NCBI GenBank assembly: GCA_017648105.1
Contig: JAGCJH010000047.1
Location: 1 to 52,039, forward strand
DNA length: 52,039 nucleotides
Direction of reading: 5' to 3'
Source of the DNA: Tidjanibacter sp.
Lineage (GTDB): Bacteria > Bacteroidota > Bacteroidia > Bacteroidales > Rikenellaceae
The position numbers and the translations under genes are program-made. Positions within the stretch are counted from its first letter, which is position 1. Each line of letters opens with the position of its first letter. Under the pieces are notes generated by a model. It was given only the letters and a program-made list of their open reading frames with translations, did no database searches and had not been told where the DNA came from. This document shows, piece after piece, positions 43,301-50,589 of the stretch.

Positions 43301-43748
43301 TTCGTGCAACTTATACGGAAGAGAGTACGACAAAAGCGATCTTTATGGTTGGTATGACTCTTTTGATGGAAAGTGTGGCTTTGAGTGGTCTTCAGTCGAT
43401 CCGGCAACAGCGATGTTAGGAGATAAATGGAGGGTGCCCACCAAGGCTGAATGGGAAGAGTTGTTGGCTAACTGCAAAGTATATTTTAGCACGGAGAGTT
43501 ATGCATCTCACATGGTTGTCGAGAGCAAAGTCAATGGCAATAAAATATATTTACCAGCAGGAGAGCCTGGTGATTTGGATTATTATGGATGTAGCCGTTA
43601 TTGGTCATCATCAGCAAATAATTCATCTTCTGCTCACGGATTCTATTTCTACTTATCTCTTTCTGATGATGGTAGCACAGCATATAAGTATATGACCACA
43701 TATAGTAAAACAACCAAGTGTTTAATTAGACCCGTTTATATACAGTAA
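40305..43748 (+). CDS. Giant surface lipoprotein: coiled-coil stalk, BspA-like LRR, C-type-lectin-fold end
   Basis: An 1147-residue lipoprotein (LILTSCYD, Cys19). Residues about 22-590 are coiled coil. At about 342-455 the heptads become regular with Ile at a and Asn at d (IATNATN, IATNASD, IATNAAH), the N@d pattern of trimeric autotransporter stalks. A beta domain follows (about 600-705), then BspA-like LRR_5 repeats (about 715-940; ITLPQSITSIPYE, VNIPYGVETIGNSAF). The C-terminus (about 988-1147; PVDLGLSVLWSSCNLYG, WRVPTKAEWEELL, RYWSSS, CLIRPV) is a DUF1566/FISUMP domain with C-type lectin-like fold. It is probably a trimeric surface adhesin. The structured leader precedes it and a terminator follows. 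Confidence 0.85.
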   Translation: MKRFLYLLPLLTGLILTSCYDEEIEKINGRLDSIENTQITTISQQITSINNSILLLNSTDKELNAYITALEAEAENLQAQITTTNTKIDEVKTEVLSTISSEKANILAELEAFKATVNGELDAIKAVLETLKAKDAELDGKIATLQEYVDTELKATEDWATATFSTLEQYNEVVATIATIEGTIEGINESIAALETRFNEKIAKDIETACVTLSADLQNAVKDVTEAYTSAIATAKNELTEAYTAALEGAISALEASMKEWVYEQLAGYYTIAEMDAKLQVMQTALENKITASENYLKGLISDLESVINEKIAENSKLIATLSASLSSLEGTLADRAQDIIANTQAIEENAKNIKENAEKILANGENVQANADLIAENKTLIAQNEQLIKSNLSAIAALQNGVSVNSQTIATNATNIATNASDIATNAAHIANNASAIADNLAAIATNATNIAKLQSELEATANEITEAYTNAIATAIATNNGEIEEKIATEIQKVNDKIDALTQRVSTLEQTVSNISTRLEGVEGDIVDIQEQLTALVNRIQSISYIPQYSDGKATIDTDKKIGVFDFKISPKDAIVDLVNVWETALTMEAVHTQTRAVSFIELPITYFEADVNNGTFSIEIDATNLGDNFFSGEIEASVALTISDGNNNYTSSYINLALGTVKSLKNTPANNEIWYTATEKVEPKYGNGFGANYMAEKSTFNPSTGNGIMVFDGDITSLGQSEFYNNQALTSITLPQSITSIPYENVSNATFEWCTNLKEFKGKFASEDGRSLIIDNVLIAIAPSGLTSFSIPSGIKTIGTYAFAYYDQIESVNIPYGVETIGNSAFYKAGGLKSISIPRSVKEIKAYAFYLATALESIEFIDGNYSSSRTIGVSAFESCTSLKELTIPQGVTEIPQSMCHNCTSLTTITLPNSISTINSYSLNCTNLETVCCLKTTAPTLYSNAFGYSTPSALKIYVDSSALSSYKSSWSAYKDRIFDKEILKHQPVDLGLSVLWSSCNLYGREYDKSDLYGWYDSFDGKCGFEWSSVDPATAMLGDKWRVPTKAEWEELLANCKVYFSTESYASHMVVESKVNGNKIYLPAGEPGDLDYYGCSRYWSSSANNSSSAHGFYFYLSLSDDGSTAYKYMTTYSKTTKCLIRPVYIQ

Positions 43749-43762
43749 CAATTGGAAAACTC

Positions 43763-43799
43763 CACCCCACCAGCCACTCGGTCGGTGGGGTGCTTCTTT
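43763..43799 (+). terminator. Terminator of the adhesin gene (island terminator family)
   Basis: CACCCCACC (43763-43771) pairs with GGTGGGGTG (43784-43792), then a T-rich tail. Its first 28 bases (43763-43790) are identical to 50902-50929, and a variant occurs at 45355. Confidence 0.85.
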
Positions 43800-43847
43800 T
43801 CTTTACATACATTCGTGCCTTTTCTTTAAAAACCAATTAAATTTGAT

Positions 43848-43855
43848 TACTTTTG
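43848..43855 (+). promoter_or_regulatory. -7 element (TACTTTTG) of the KAP NTPase gene
   Basis: It fits TAnnTTTG and lies about 65 bp before the ATG. A TTTA at 43825-43828 sits at the correct 19-bp spacing for a weak -33 element. Confidence 0.6.
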
Positions 43856-43921
43856 CGTATGACGCTCTATTTAAGGGAGTCGTATCATTGTCATATTTAT
43901 AATATTTAAAATCAATATAAT

Positions 43922-45325
43922 ATGAGCACAGCAATGAAGTGTCGACATGACGAATTAATCCCTGATGCAGAAAACCCATTTGCTCAATGCAAGTTAGATA
44001 GAGAGCAATATGCAGAAGTCCTAACTCAAATTGTCCAGAACTACTCGGATGGTTTTGTTCTATCCGTCAATGGCTCGTGGGGTACTGGTAAAACCACATT
44101 TGTCAAGATGTGGAAGCAATATATGGAGAACAACGGTTTGACCGTTGCATATTTTAATGCTTGGGAGAATGATTTTATTTCAGACCCCTTGACAGCTTTA
44201 CTTGGAGAAATAAATGCACTCATAAAACCGTCAGGAGAAAGAACTCTTGAGAATGCCATCAAAGCGGCAGGGAAAATCGCATGTAGCTCTTTGGGTAAAA
44301 TAGCCAAACTTACACTCAAATCTATTCTTGGGGGTGATGTGGCAGATGCGGTCGAGGCTATTATAGACCGAGGCGGGGAGATTGTCCAAGAGGAGATTTT
44401 GGAATATGAAGATAAAAAGAAACAGATGATAAACTTCCGCAATGAAATAACAACATATTTAGAGGCAGAACTTTCTCAAAAGCCAATGGTAATCATTGTC
44501 GATGAATTAGACCGTTGTCGACCAGACTACGCCGTGGAAGTATTGGAGCGAATAAAACATCTTTTTTCAGTAAAAGGTATTGTTTTTGTTCTTGCCATAG
44601 ATAAAATACAATTGTGTAATGCGATAAAAGGTTACTATGGGTCTGAGCACATTGATGCGAATGAATATTTGAGGAGATTCATTGATTTAGAATATATACT
44701 GCCCGAACCAAGCAGGGGAGTTTTTTGCAGGTATTTGTACAGATATTTTGGTCTTAATGCAAAACTCGGAGCGGAAGATTATGATATATCTGGAGCTATT
44801 ACCGAAGGTAAATACCTTCTTGATTTTTTAGATCTATTTACAGAAAGACTACAATTGACTTTAAGGCAAATAGAAAAGTTGATGGCTCATATGCGATTAA
44901 TGCTGTGCACTCTAGGACCATATAGAAAATCTTTGCCAAGGTCAACTTTTTTGTTGATATATCTTAAATCATATATGCCCGAATTGTATGAAAAAATAGC
45001 AAAATATGAACTATCTCTACAAGATCTGGCAAGCCAAATAGTAAATGTGTTCCCACATGGAATGTTTGATGATGAAAATTCCCAACCAACAGCTTTAAAT
45101 GGGGGGTTGGCAGAGTTTATATATATGTACTGCAAGGGAGGTCAAAGCGAAGGGATATCTCAGCCCATTACATCATCTTCTACCCCAACACTAACATTTG
45201 GTATTCAAGTTAATGCGCAATCCTTTGCTTCGCAGATATCCCATTACCAAAGAAGATATGCGGATATGTCGAATTGGAACTATCTGATACGATCAATAAA
45301 TATGACGAATAATCTCTTAAAGTAG
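43922..45325 (+). CDS. KAP family P-loop NTPase
   Basis: A 467-residue KAP-family STAND-like ATPase. Walker A is VNGSWGTGKTTFVK (Lys57). Walker B with the KAP signature is IIVDELDRCRPDYAVEVLE (about 187-205). A hydrophobic VFVLAIDKIQL sensor strand follows and a Tyr-rich region (RYLYRYF) comes after it. No convincing membrane insertion is seen, unlike many KAP members. Family knowledge: KAP NTPases occur on phages, plasmids and islands, and plasmid PifA-type members exclude phage. A defence role here is inference. It has its own promoter and terminator as the last gene of the island, 390 bp before attR. Confidence 0.88.
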   Translation: MSTAMKCRHDELIPDAENPFAQCKLDREQYAEVLTQIVQNYSDGFVLSVNGSWGTGKTTFVKMWKQYMENNGLTVAYFNAWENDFISDPLTALLGEINALIKPSGERTLENAIKAAGKIACSSLGKIAKLTLKSILGGDVADAVEAIIDRGGEIVQEEILEYEDKKKQMINFRNEITTYLEAELSQKPMVIIVDELDRCRPDYAVEVLERIKHLFSVKGIVFVLAIDKIQLCNAIKGYYGSEHIDANEYLRRFIDLEYILPEPSRGVFCRYLYRYFGLNAKLGAEDYDISGAITEGKYLLDFLDLFTERLQLTLRQIEKLMAHMRLMLCTLGPYRKSLPRSTFLLIYLKSYMPELYEKIAKYELSLQDLASQIVNVFPHGMFDDENSQPTALNGGLAEFIYMYCKGGQSEGISQPITSSSTPTLTFGIQVNAQSFASQISHYQRRYADMSNWNYLIRSINMTNNLLK

Positions 45326-45354
45326 GTATTGTTTGTCGGATATTCGAATAAAAT

Positions 45355-45387
45355 CCCACTCGCCACTCCGTCGGTGGGGTGTCCTTT
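45355..45387 (+). terminator. Terminator of the KAP gene (variant of the island family)
   Basis: CCCAC (45355-45359) pairs with GTGGG. The sequence is a diverged copy of the terminators at 43763 and 50902, followed by CCTTTTG. Confidence 0.6.
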
Positions 45388-45645
45388 TGAGTGAAAGAAT
45401 ATGGGTAAAAGGCGCAAGTCTAACCATAAGGTTTGCAGAAAGCCGACAGAATATGAAAACTTTGTGTGTTGTTTGATTGCAAATGCATAAAATATGCGAA
45501 TCAAGATAGCGTATATTCACTATTTTTTGTAACTTGCGACTGATTTAGAAACAAGTGGTCTTTGATGGCGATTTTGTGGTTTATGGCGGCAAAAACGCAC
45601 AAAGACTAAACAACGAAAGTAATTATTAACATAGGGGGGGGCAAA

Positions 45646-45664
45646 GTCAACCATAGAGTCAACC
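45646..45664. promoter_or_regulatory. Right-end arm-type sites (two GTCAACC, 12-bp period)
   Basis: GTCAACC at 45646-45652 and 45658-45664 matches the spacing and sequence of the pair at 36059/36071. It lies about 50 bp inside attR. The stretch 45388-45645 shows nothing else I can identify. Confidence 0.65.
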
Positions 45665-45712
45665 ACAAGAAAAGGCAAATAGATAACTCGTAGATAATCA
45701 GCATTATTGGTG

Positions 45713-45775
45713 CGGTTAGAGTACACGTCTGGGGGGCGTGGTGTCGCTAGTTCGAATCTAGTCACCCCGACAAAG
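45713..45775. repeat. attR: second copy of the tRNA-Pro 3' part
   Basis: Identical to 35903-35965. It lacks the tRNA 5' half, so it is not a functional tRNA gene. Confidence 0.92.
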
Positions 45776-45783
45776 TTTAGACC

Positions 45784-45817
45784 AAAAGCCTGCAAGAAAT
45801 TGCGGGCTTTTGTTTTT
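45784..45817 (+). terminator. tRNA-type terminator next to attR, copy 1
   Basis: AAAAGCC (45784-45790) pairs with GGCTTTT (45805-45811), with inner GCAA/TTGC, then a T-run. It is probably the original downstream terminator of tRNA-Pro, or that of an older element. Confidence 0.7.
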
Positions 45818-45970
45818 CTTATGCACCGCCGAAAAGTGCTTGTACTTGAAGGCGGTGGGTGGAAAAACAAAAAGGTGCGGCTCTGCCGCTTTGGGATAAA
45901 CTTTGTGCAGACCACAAAGGGGCAAACGAGAAAGGCGTAAGCGAGGCAGACAATAGTCTGCCGAGTAGCC

Positions 45971-46033
45971 AATCTAGTCACCCCGACAAAGTTTAGACCA
46001 AAAGCCTGCAAGAAATTGCGGGCTTTTGTTTTT
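45971..46033. repeat. Third partial att copy plus terminator (216-bp tandem duplication)
   Basis: Bases 45971-46033 are identical to 45755-45817. They contain the last 21 bp of the att repeat (AATCTAGTCACCCCGACAAAG begins it) and the adjacent terminator. The 153 bp between the copies (45818-45970) is GC-richer than both flanks, includes hairpin-prone stretches and holds no gene that I can see. It looks like a remnant of a second integration event. Confidence 0.8.
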
Positions 46034-46043
46034 AGTAAATCTC

Positions 46044-46103
46044 ACCCCAAACTACATAAAATAAACCTTCTTTTCAATCTTGATTTTGTGGAAAGTTTGG
46101 CAC
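46044..46103 (+). promoter_or_regulatory. Shared upstream segment, copy 2
   Basis: Ungapped homologue of 39891-39950, again starting 123 bp before a TATATTTG promoter, here leading into the second LRR operon. Confidence 0.65.
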
Positions 46104-46166
46104 AATTTTGTGGAATATAAGCGATACGATTTATTGAGTGTTGTTCGTTTTGCGGAAATTATTTTT

Positions 46167-46174
46167 TATATTTG
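46167..46174 (+). promoter_or_regulatory. -7 element (TATATTTG) of the second LRR operon
   Basis: It fits TAnnTTTG; a GAAATT precedes it, as it does the promoter at 40014. Transcription should begin near 46181. Confidence 0.6.
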
Positions 46175-46212
46175 TGAAGTCGAAGGACCCTTGCCCATAG
46201 ACTACATATTTT

Positions 46213-46264
46213 GAAAGTGTTTTCACATAGATAAACGAAAAACAACTCCACACTTTCTTTTTTT
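46213..46264 (+). terminator. Leader stem with T-run (attenuator-like)
   Basis: GAAAGTGT (46213-46220) pairs with ACACTTTC (46250-46257) and is followed by seven T, 36 bp before the first ATG of the operon. It is the counterpart of the outer stem of the adhesin leader RNA, without the long internal hairpin. Confidence 0.55.
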
Positions 46265-46300
46265 GTATGAGCAAATAACACTTAAAGGGGATGAAAGTTT

Positions 46301-46531
46301 ATGAAACCGCATGAAGTGAGGCGGATTATTGATTTGATTCTTGAAGACTCTTGTCTTGCTTTGTCCGCAGAAGAAATCACAATAATTGCTAATCAAAGGT
46401 ATGGCGTTCCGATAGATCTGGACAAAATTAAGAGAAGTATTTATTCCATTTCCCCAAACCTATTGCACGAAATATATGAGGTGACATATACAGATCCACC
46501 CAAATATAAGATTAAAGATAGACTTTGTTAG
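46301..46531 (+). CDS. Small protein, possibly winged-helix
   Basis: A 76-residue protein. The spacing of hydrophobic residues in VRRIIDLILEDS, SAEEITIIANQRYG and LDKIKRSIYSI suggests a small helical DNA-binding fold of winged-helix type. Family is unknown. It follows the attenuator-like leader and overlaps or abuts the next gene's frame by a few bases, so it probably regulates or partners the LRR protein. Confidence 0.6.
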   Translation: MKPHEVRRIIDLILEDSCLALSAEEITIIANQRYGVPIDLDKIKRSIYSISPNLLHEIYEVTYTDPPKYKIKDRLC

Positions 46532-46548
46532 ACTCTACATATTATTGT

Positions 46549-49500
46549 ATGATGAAGAAAATAAAAATATGTGTTACCCAAACATACTCATGCACATCTT
46601 CTAGTTCAACTCATCGCACTAGTGATGGGTTTATGTATACACTCACCAATAGAAATATATTTGACTTCTATGTATCTTCGGAGCAGTTGACATACAAAGA
46701 TATCTTTCTAGTGGATAAATATGTGTGTGAAAATCATAAAGACTATAGTGAAACCGAACGCAACCCCAATTCGTGTGACTATACATCTAATCCTGTAAAG
46801 TGTGATATATCTTCAGATATTCTTGCAATGAATATGCTTGGAGAAACACAGTTTGAGGATGGAACAAAAGAGGAGTGTGCATATCTCCTTGCTATAGACG
46901 AGCAATATTTGGTAGAATTACAAGCAAACTCAAGTTTGGATTTATCATACTCCACAGAAGAGCAATATTATTATTGTGCTCTTTTGATGCGCAAGTATTT
47001 AACAGAATATGGAGTAATAAACAAACTATATAAACTTGTGTCTGCCTCTTTAACAAAAGAGATGAATGCTATATCCTCATCACCAACACCATTCGTGGCC
47101 TTACTAAAAGCATCTCATAAGATCATTTTTAACACTATTGTGAATGCAGGTTGGAATACAAATTGCAAAAGCATTGTTGCGTTGTTGGCAATGGGGTGTG
47201 CTGAAATGTATAGGGATGTGGTCAAATCCGAAGAGCAACCATTGACGCATCTCTTTTATGCCATTTTTAACCATTACTTTAAGGAGAATACCATTTGCAC
47301 TTTTGCTTCACCTCAGTCTGCCATATCATATAAAGCAACCGAACGAATAATCGTTGCTAAAAACGCTTTTAATACTCCAATAATAGAGCATTTATACGAA
47401 GATGGAATTGGTAAACTTGTGTTTGAAAACACCATCACACACATTGGAGATACTGCATTTAAGAATTGCGAAAAGTTACAAAGCATAACCATACCTAACA
47501 GCGTTAAGTTTATAGGAGAATATGGTTTTAATCTCTCTGAATTAGCAGAAATAAACATTGACAATAACCTCGCTATTTCCAAGAATAACGCATTCCAGTG
47601 GTGCTCAAAACTATCGATTGTCAATATAACAAGCGTAGCAAATTGGTGTGCTGTTGAATTTGAAAACTTTTATTCAAACCCTCTATTTATTGCACACACA
47701 CTGCGCATAAATGGAGAAGATGTGTCCACTTTGGTTATTCCAGAAGGGGTAACAACCATCAAGGCATACACTTTTGTTCAGTGTGAAAATATTTCAAGCA
47801 TTGTATTCCCGAACAGTCTTGAAACAATTGAGGATAGTGCATTCTATGGTTGTGAAAACATCACAAGTATCACTTTACCTCATAATCTTCATAAAATAGG
47901 CGCAAGTGCTTTTAGGGGTTGTAAGAATTTGCAAGGCGTAACCATTCCACAAGGAGTGACACATATTGGTGAGTCTGCTTTTGAAGGGTGTATAAATTTA
48001 TCCGCCCCAATCCTTCCACCTAATTTAACTTTTTTGGGAGCTGGAGCATTTAGAGGGTGTGTAAAACTACAAAAAATGTCTATTCCAAGCGGTGTGGAGT
48101 ACATCGGGGATGCCACTTTTAATGGTTGCATAAATCTCGAAGAGATAAATCTACCAGAAAAAATTATACGCATTGGTCACAAAGCTTTTGCGGGTTGCTC
48201 AAAATTAACAAACATTCCTATTTCAAGTTATCTCTGCACAATAGGCAGTCGAGCCTTTGCGGGGTGTGCAAAATTAGAAAACATTTCTATCCCATATAGT
48301 GTTTGCAGTATCGGAGGAGGTGCCTTTGAGGGGTGCAATGGTCGATTACAAATTAGCGCAAAGGCAATCGAAGCAGATTGCACAGAAGATACATCCGTGA
48401 ATAACATTCATTGGTTGAAAGGGTCAAACTTTCAAAGAGTAACCATCGGCTCCGAGGTACACCGCATAGGCGATTATCAGTTTTTTGGATGTGAAGATTT
48501 GGTAAATGTTGTTATGGTCCAATGTACTCATATTGGTAAATACGCATTTGGCAAATGCAAAAGGATGAAGAATGTTTATATCCCTATGAGCACGACTACC
48601 ATTGAAGAGTATGCTTTTGACAAGTGTCGTTTGGATGGAGTCTTTATTCCTAGTATATCAAATTGGTGTAATATTCGTTTTGATAATTATGAATCAAACC
48701 CGCTTGGTTGCACAATGGCTTTATATGAACGCAAGCAGCGAATTATAGAGTTGGCTATACCAGAAGGATTAGCTTCCATTGGACAATACACCTTTGTTGG
48801 TTCTTGGGGATGTAATAGTATAACCATTCCCAAATCACTCTTGTCTGTGGGATTACACGGACTTTCTTTATCGGTTGGCAAGGTTTGTATACAAGATTTG
48901 AAGAGTTGGTGCGAAATTGATTTTGAAGATCCCGAAGCAAACCCCCTAGAGTGGGCAGACTTATATATCAACGAGGTAAAGACGACGGATTTGATTTTCT
49001 CACAAGAGATTTCTTCTATTGGTAAATATGCATTCTATAGATCTCGATTGCAGACGATTTCTTTCCCATACAATGGTGTTACGATTGGCAAGATGGCGTT
49101 TTGTGAGACAAGATTAAAACGAATCAATGGTGTGTATTCTTCCAATGACAATCGCTGCTTGATAGTTGATGGTGTATTAAAAGCTATTGCATTGGATGAA
49201 ATATATAGCTATTCTCTCCCCTCTGGAATCACATCAATTGAAGATAGTTGTTTTAAGGGTAAATATGTAGAAAGTATAAAACTTCCACAAGGAGTTAGGT
49301 CTATTGGGGATTATGCTTTTGCCGATTGTGGCTACTTGAAAACGATAAATATCCCCGAAGGAGTGCAGTCCATTGGAAAGTTCGCATTTGCGGATTGCTA
49401 TTCAATCAAAGAAATGCACTTTCCACAAAGTCTAGTGGAACTTGGAGATGGTTTCTTGTCGTGTCGTAATACTATCCATATTGATCCGCCACAGATAAGA

Positions 49501-49839
49501 AGGTTTTCTGGTAAATATGCTTCTGAAGATGGTTGTTTTGTTATCTGTAATGGTGTGTTGAAGGCATTTATTAACAAAGATAATAAGTGCATTCAACTTC
49601 CCAATGGCATTACAACTGTTGGAATAGAGGCATTTATGAGCTCCCGTATTTATACAAGGGCTATCGAAATTCCTCAAAGTTTTACTACAATTAGGGAAGA
49701 TGCTTTTATATCTTATCCTGCTTTTGAAACCGTATTTTGTAGCAATGACTTATTAAGACAGAAGATAGAGACACAAATAAATGAATATTGGGAAAGATTC
49801 CTTGCTTCTGATATTGAAGACTTTGATGAAGACTTATAA
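46549..49839 (+). CDS. Large cytosolic BspA-like LRR protein
   Basis: A 1096-residue protein from the ATG at 46549 (or 46552); the frame is open to a TTG at 46525, but the ATG pair is preferred. There is no signal peptide or lipobox, unlike exported BspA proteins. The N-terminal 260 or so residues are an unrecognised Cys/Tyr-rich helical domain. From about 285 onward are roughly thirty LRR_5 units of about 23 residues (SITIPNSVKFIGEYGF, GCKNLQGVTIPQGVTHIGES, GCAKLENISIPYSVCSIGGG), with several diverged spacer blocks containing NWCAVEFENF-like segments. Cytosolic placement suggests an intracellular recognition role. The GC content is low, like the island's AT-rich genes. Confidence 0.8.
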   Translation: MMKKIKICVTQTYSCTSSSSTHRTSDGFMYTLTNRNIFDFYVSSEQLTYKDIFLVDKYVCENHKDYSETERNPNSCDYTSNPVKCDISSDILAMNMLGETQFEDGTKEECAYLLAIDEQYLVELQANSSLDLSYSTEEQYYYCALLMRKYLTEYGVINKLYKLVSASLTKEMNAISSSPTPFVALLKASHKIIFNTIVNAGWNTNCKSIVALLAMGCAEMYRDVVKSEEQPLTHLFYAIFNHYFKENTICTFASPQSAISYKATERIIVAKNAFNTPIIEHLYEDGIGKLVFENTITHIGDTAFKNCEKLQSITIPNSVKFIGEYGFNLSELAEINIDNNLAISKNNAFQWCSKLSIVNITSVANWCAVEFENFYSNPLFIAHTLRINGEDVSTLVIPEGVTTIKAYTFVQCENISSIVFPNSLETIEDSAFYGCENITSITLPHNLHKIGASAFRGCKNLQGVTIPQGVTHIGESAFEGCINLSAPILPPNLTFLGAGAFRGCVKLQKMSIPSGVEYIGDATFNGCINLEEINLPEKIIRIGHKAFAGCSKLTNIPISSYLCTIGSRAFAGCAKLENISIPYSVCSIGGGAFEGCNGRLQISAKAIEADCTEDTSVNNIHWLKGSNFQRVTIGSEVHRIGDYQFFGCEDLVNVVMVQCTHIGKYAFGKCKRMKNVYIPMSTTTIEEYAFDKCRLDGVFIPSISNWCNIRFDNYESNPLGCTMALYERKQRIIELAIPEGLASIGQYTFVGSWGCNSITIPKSLLSVGLHGLSLSVGKVCIQDLKSWCEIDFEDPEANPLEWADLYINEVKTTDLIFSQEISSIGKYAFYRSRLQTISFPYNGVTIGKMAFCETRLKRINGVYSSNDNRCLIVDGVLKAIALDEIYSYSLPSGITSIEDSCFKGKYVESIKLPQGVRSIGDYAFADCGYLKTINIPEGVQSIGKFAFADCYSIKEMHFPQSLVELGDGFLSCRNTIHIDPPQIRRFSGKYASEDGCFVICNGVLKAFINKDNKCIQLPNGITTVGIEAFMSSRIYTRAIEIPQSFTTIREDAFISYPAFETVFCSNDLLRQKIETQINEYWERFLASDIEDFDEDL

Positions 49840-49851
49840 TTTACACAATCT

Positions 49852-50571
49852 ATGAGACACTCCCTTAAAATCTTTCTAATTGCCCTTGCGGCTGTGCTGG
49901 GTGGTTTTGCTGTGGCGTATTGGTTGGGTTGGGTTGGCAAAGAGGAGCCAACACCAACGCCTAACTATACATACAACATTGGCGAAATATATCGAAAGCA
50001 CGACCCTGAATTGCAGACCGCAGGGATAACATATATGGGCATACCCATCGACAGTCTATGGTACAATGAGGCGTTGGATAGCTACTTGCTTACAGAGGAA
50101 AACAAAGAGGCATTAAAGCATTTTTTTGTTGGCAAGCACGAGATATTAGCAGCTTACATTCCCTCCGATAGCACAAGAATTGGGCAAGTGTTCGATGAGT
50201 GCATTTGCTATATTTGTGCAGGCGAACTCTTCTGTGAGAGTCCCGAACCTACCGAGGACGAGTATGTATGGATTGATGGAGTTTTCTCAATTCAAGATAT
50301 CGACAAACTTATTTTCAAGGGCACGATTAAGACAAAGTTCAAAGATGTTGCAGGAGGCGAAGAGGTAATGCTTGGAGGTCTTTACGAATTTGATGTTTAC
50401 GAGAACGAGAAGTATGGGGTTGTGTGCCGTATGAAACAACATTACAATGTCGTGGATGACGAGGCTTTTCAGTTGATAGTAATATCCCTCAATAAAGACA
50501 TATTTGGTTCGTCTATCCATATCTCGGAAGAAGAAGCCGACCGCTTTACGGGAAGAACTTATGAAGAATAA
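49852..50571 (+). CDS. Membrane-anchored protein of unknown function
   Basis: A 239-residue protein with one N-terminal hydrophobic helix (about 5-26, IFLIALAAVLGGFAVAYWLG) and a Pro/Thr linker (PTPTPNY), then a soluble region outside the cytoplasm with a CICYIC cluster near 121-126. No family is recognised. It begins 13 bp after the LRR gene and is probably in the same transcript. Confidence 0.65.
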   Translation: MRHSLKIFLIALAAVLGGFAVAYWLGWVGKEEPTPTPNYTYNIGEIYRKHDPELQTAGITYMGIPIDSLWYNEALDSYLLTEENKEALKHFFVGKHEILAAYIPSDSTRIGQVFDECICYICAGELFCESPEPTEDEYVWIDGVFSIQDIDKLIFKGTIKTKFKDVAGGEEVMLGGLYEFDVYENEKYGVVCRMKQHYNVVDDEAFQLIVISLNKDIFGSSIHISEEEADRFTGRTYEE

Positions 50572-50589
50572 CCTTAAAGGAGATAGATT

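Larger units (their letters stand above)
35903..45775 (+). mobile_element. 9.8-kb tRNA-Pro integrated genomic island
   Basis: It is bounded by the 63-bp att repeats, has an integrase at the tRNA end, and has GTCAACC arm-type repeats near both ends (36032-36077 and 45646-45664). Gene content: tyrosine recombinase, two small minus-strand frames, two-pass membrane protein, truncated DUF3871, structured RNA, LRR/coiled-coil lipoprotein and KAP NTPase. No relaxase, replication or conjugation gene is seen, so it is a non-autonomous element that would need a helper to transfer. Most of it is clearly more AT-rich than the core genes, except the DUF3871 remnant and the coiled-coil part of the adhesin gene. 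Confidence 0.88.

Noticed and set aside
43500..43748. Diversity-generating retroelement target
   Set aside because: The FISUMP/C-type-lectin-fold C-terminus is a family that includes such targets. However, no reverse transcriptase, accessory gene or near-identical template repeat was seen in the window.
45713..45775. Second tRNA-Pro gene
   Set aside because: It lacks the acceptor 5' strand and most of the D-arm, so it is an att copy only.
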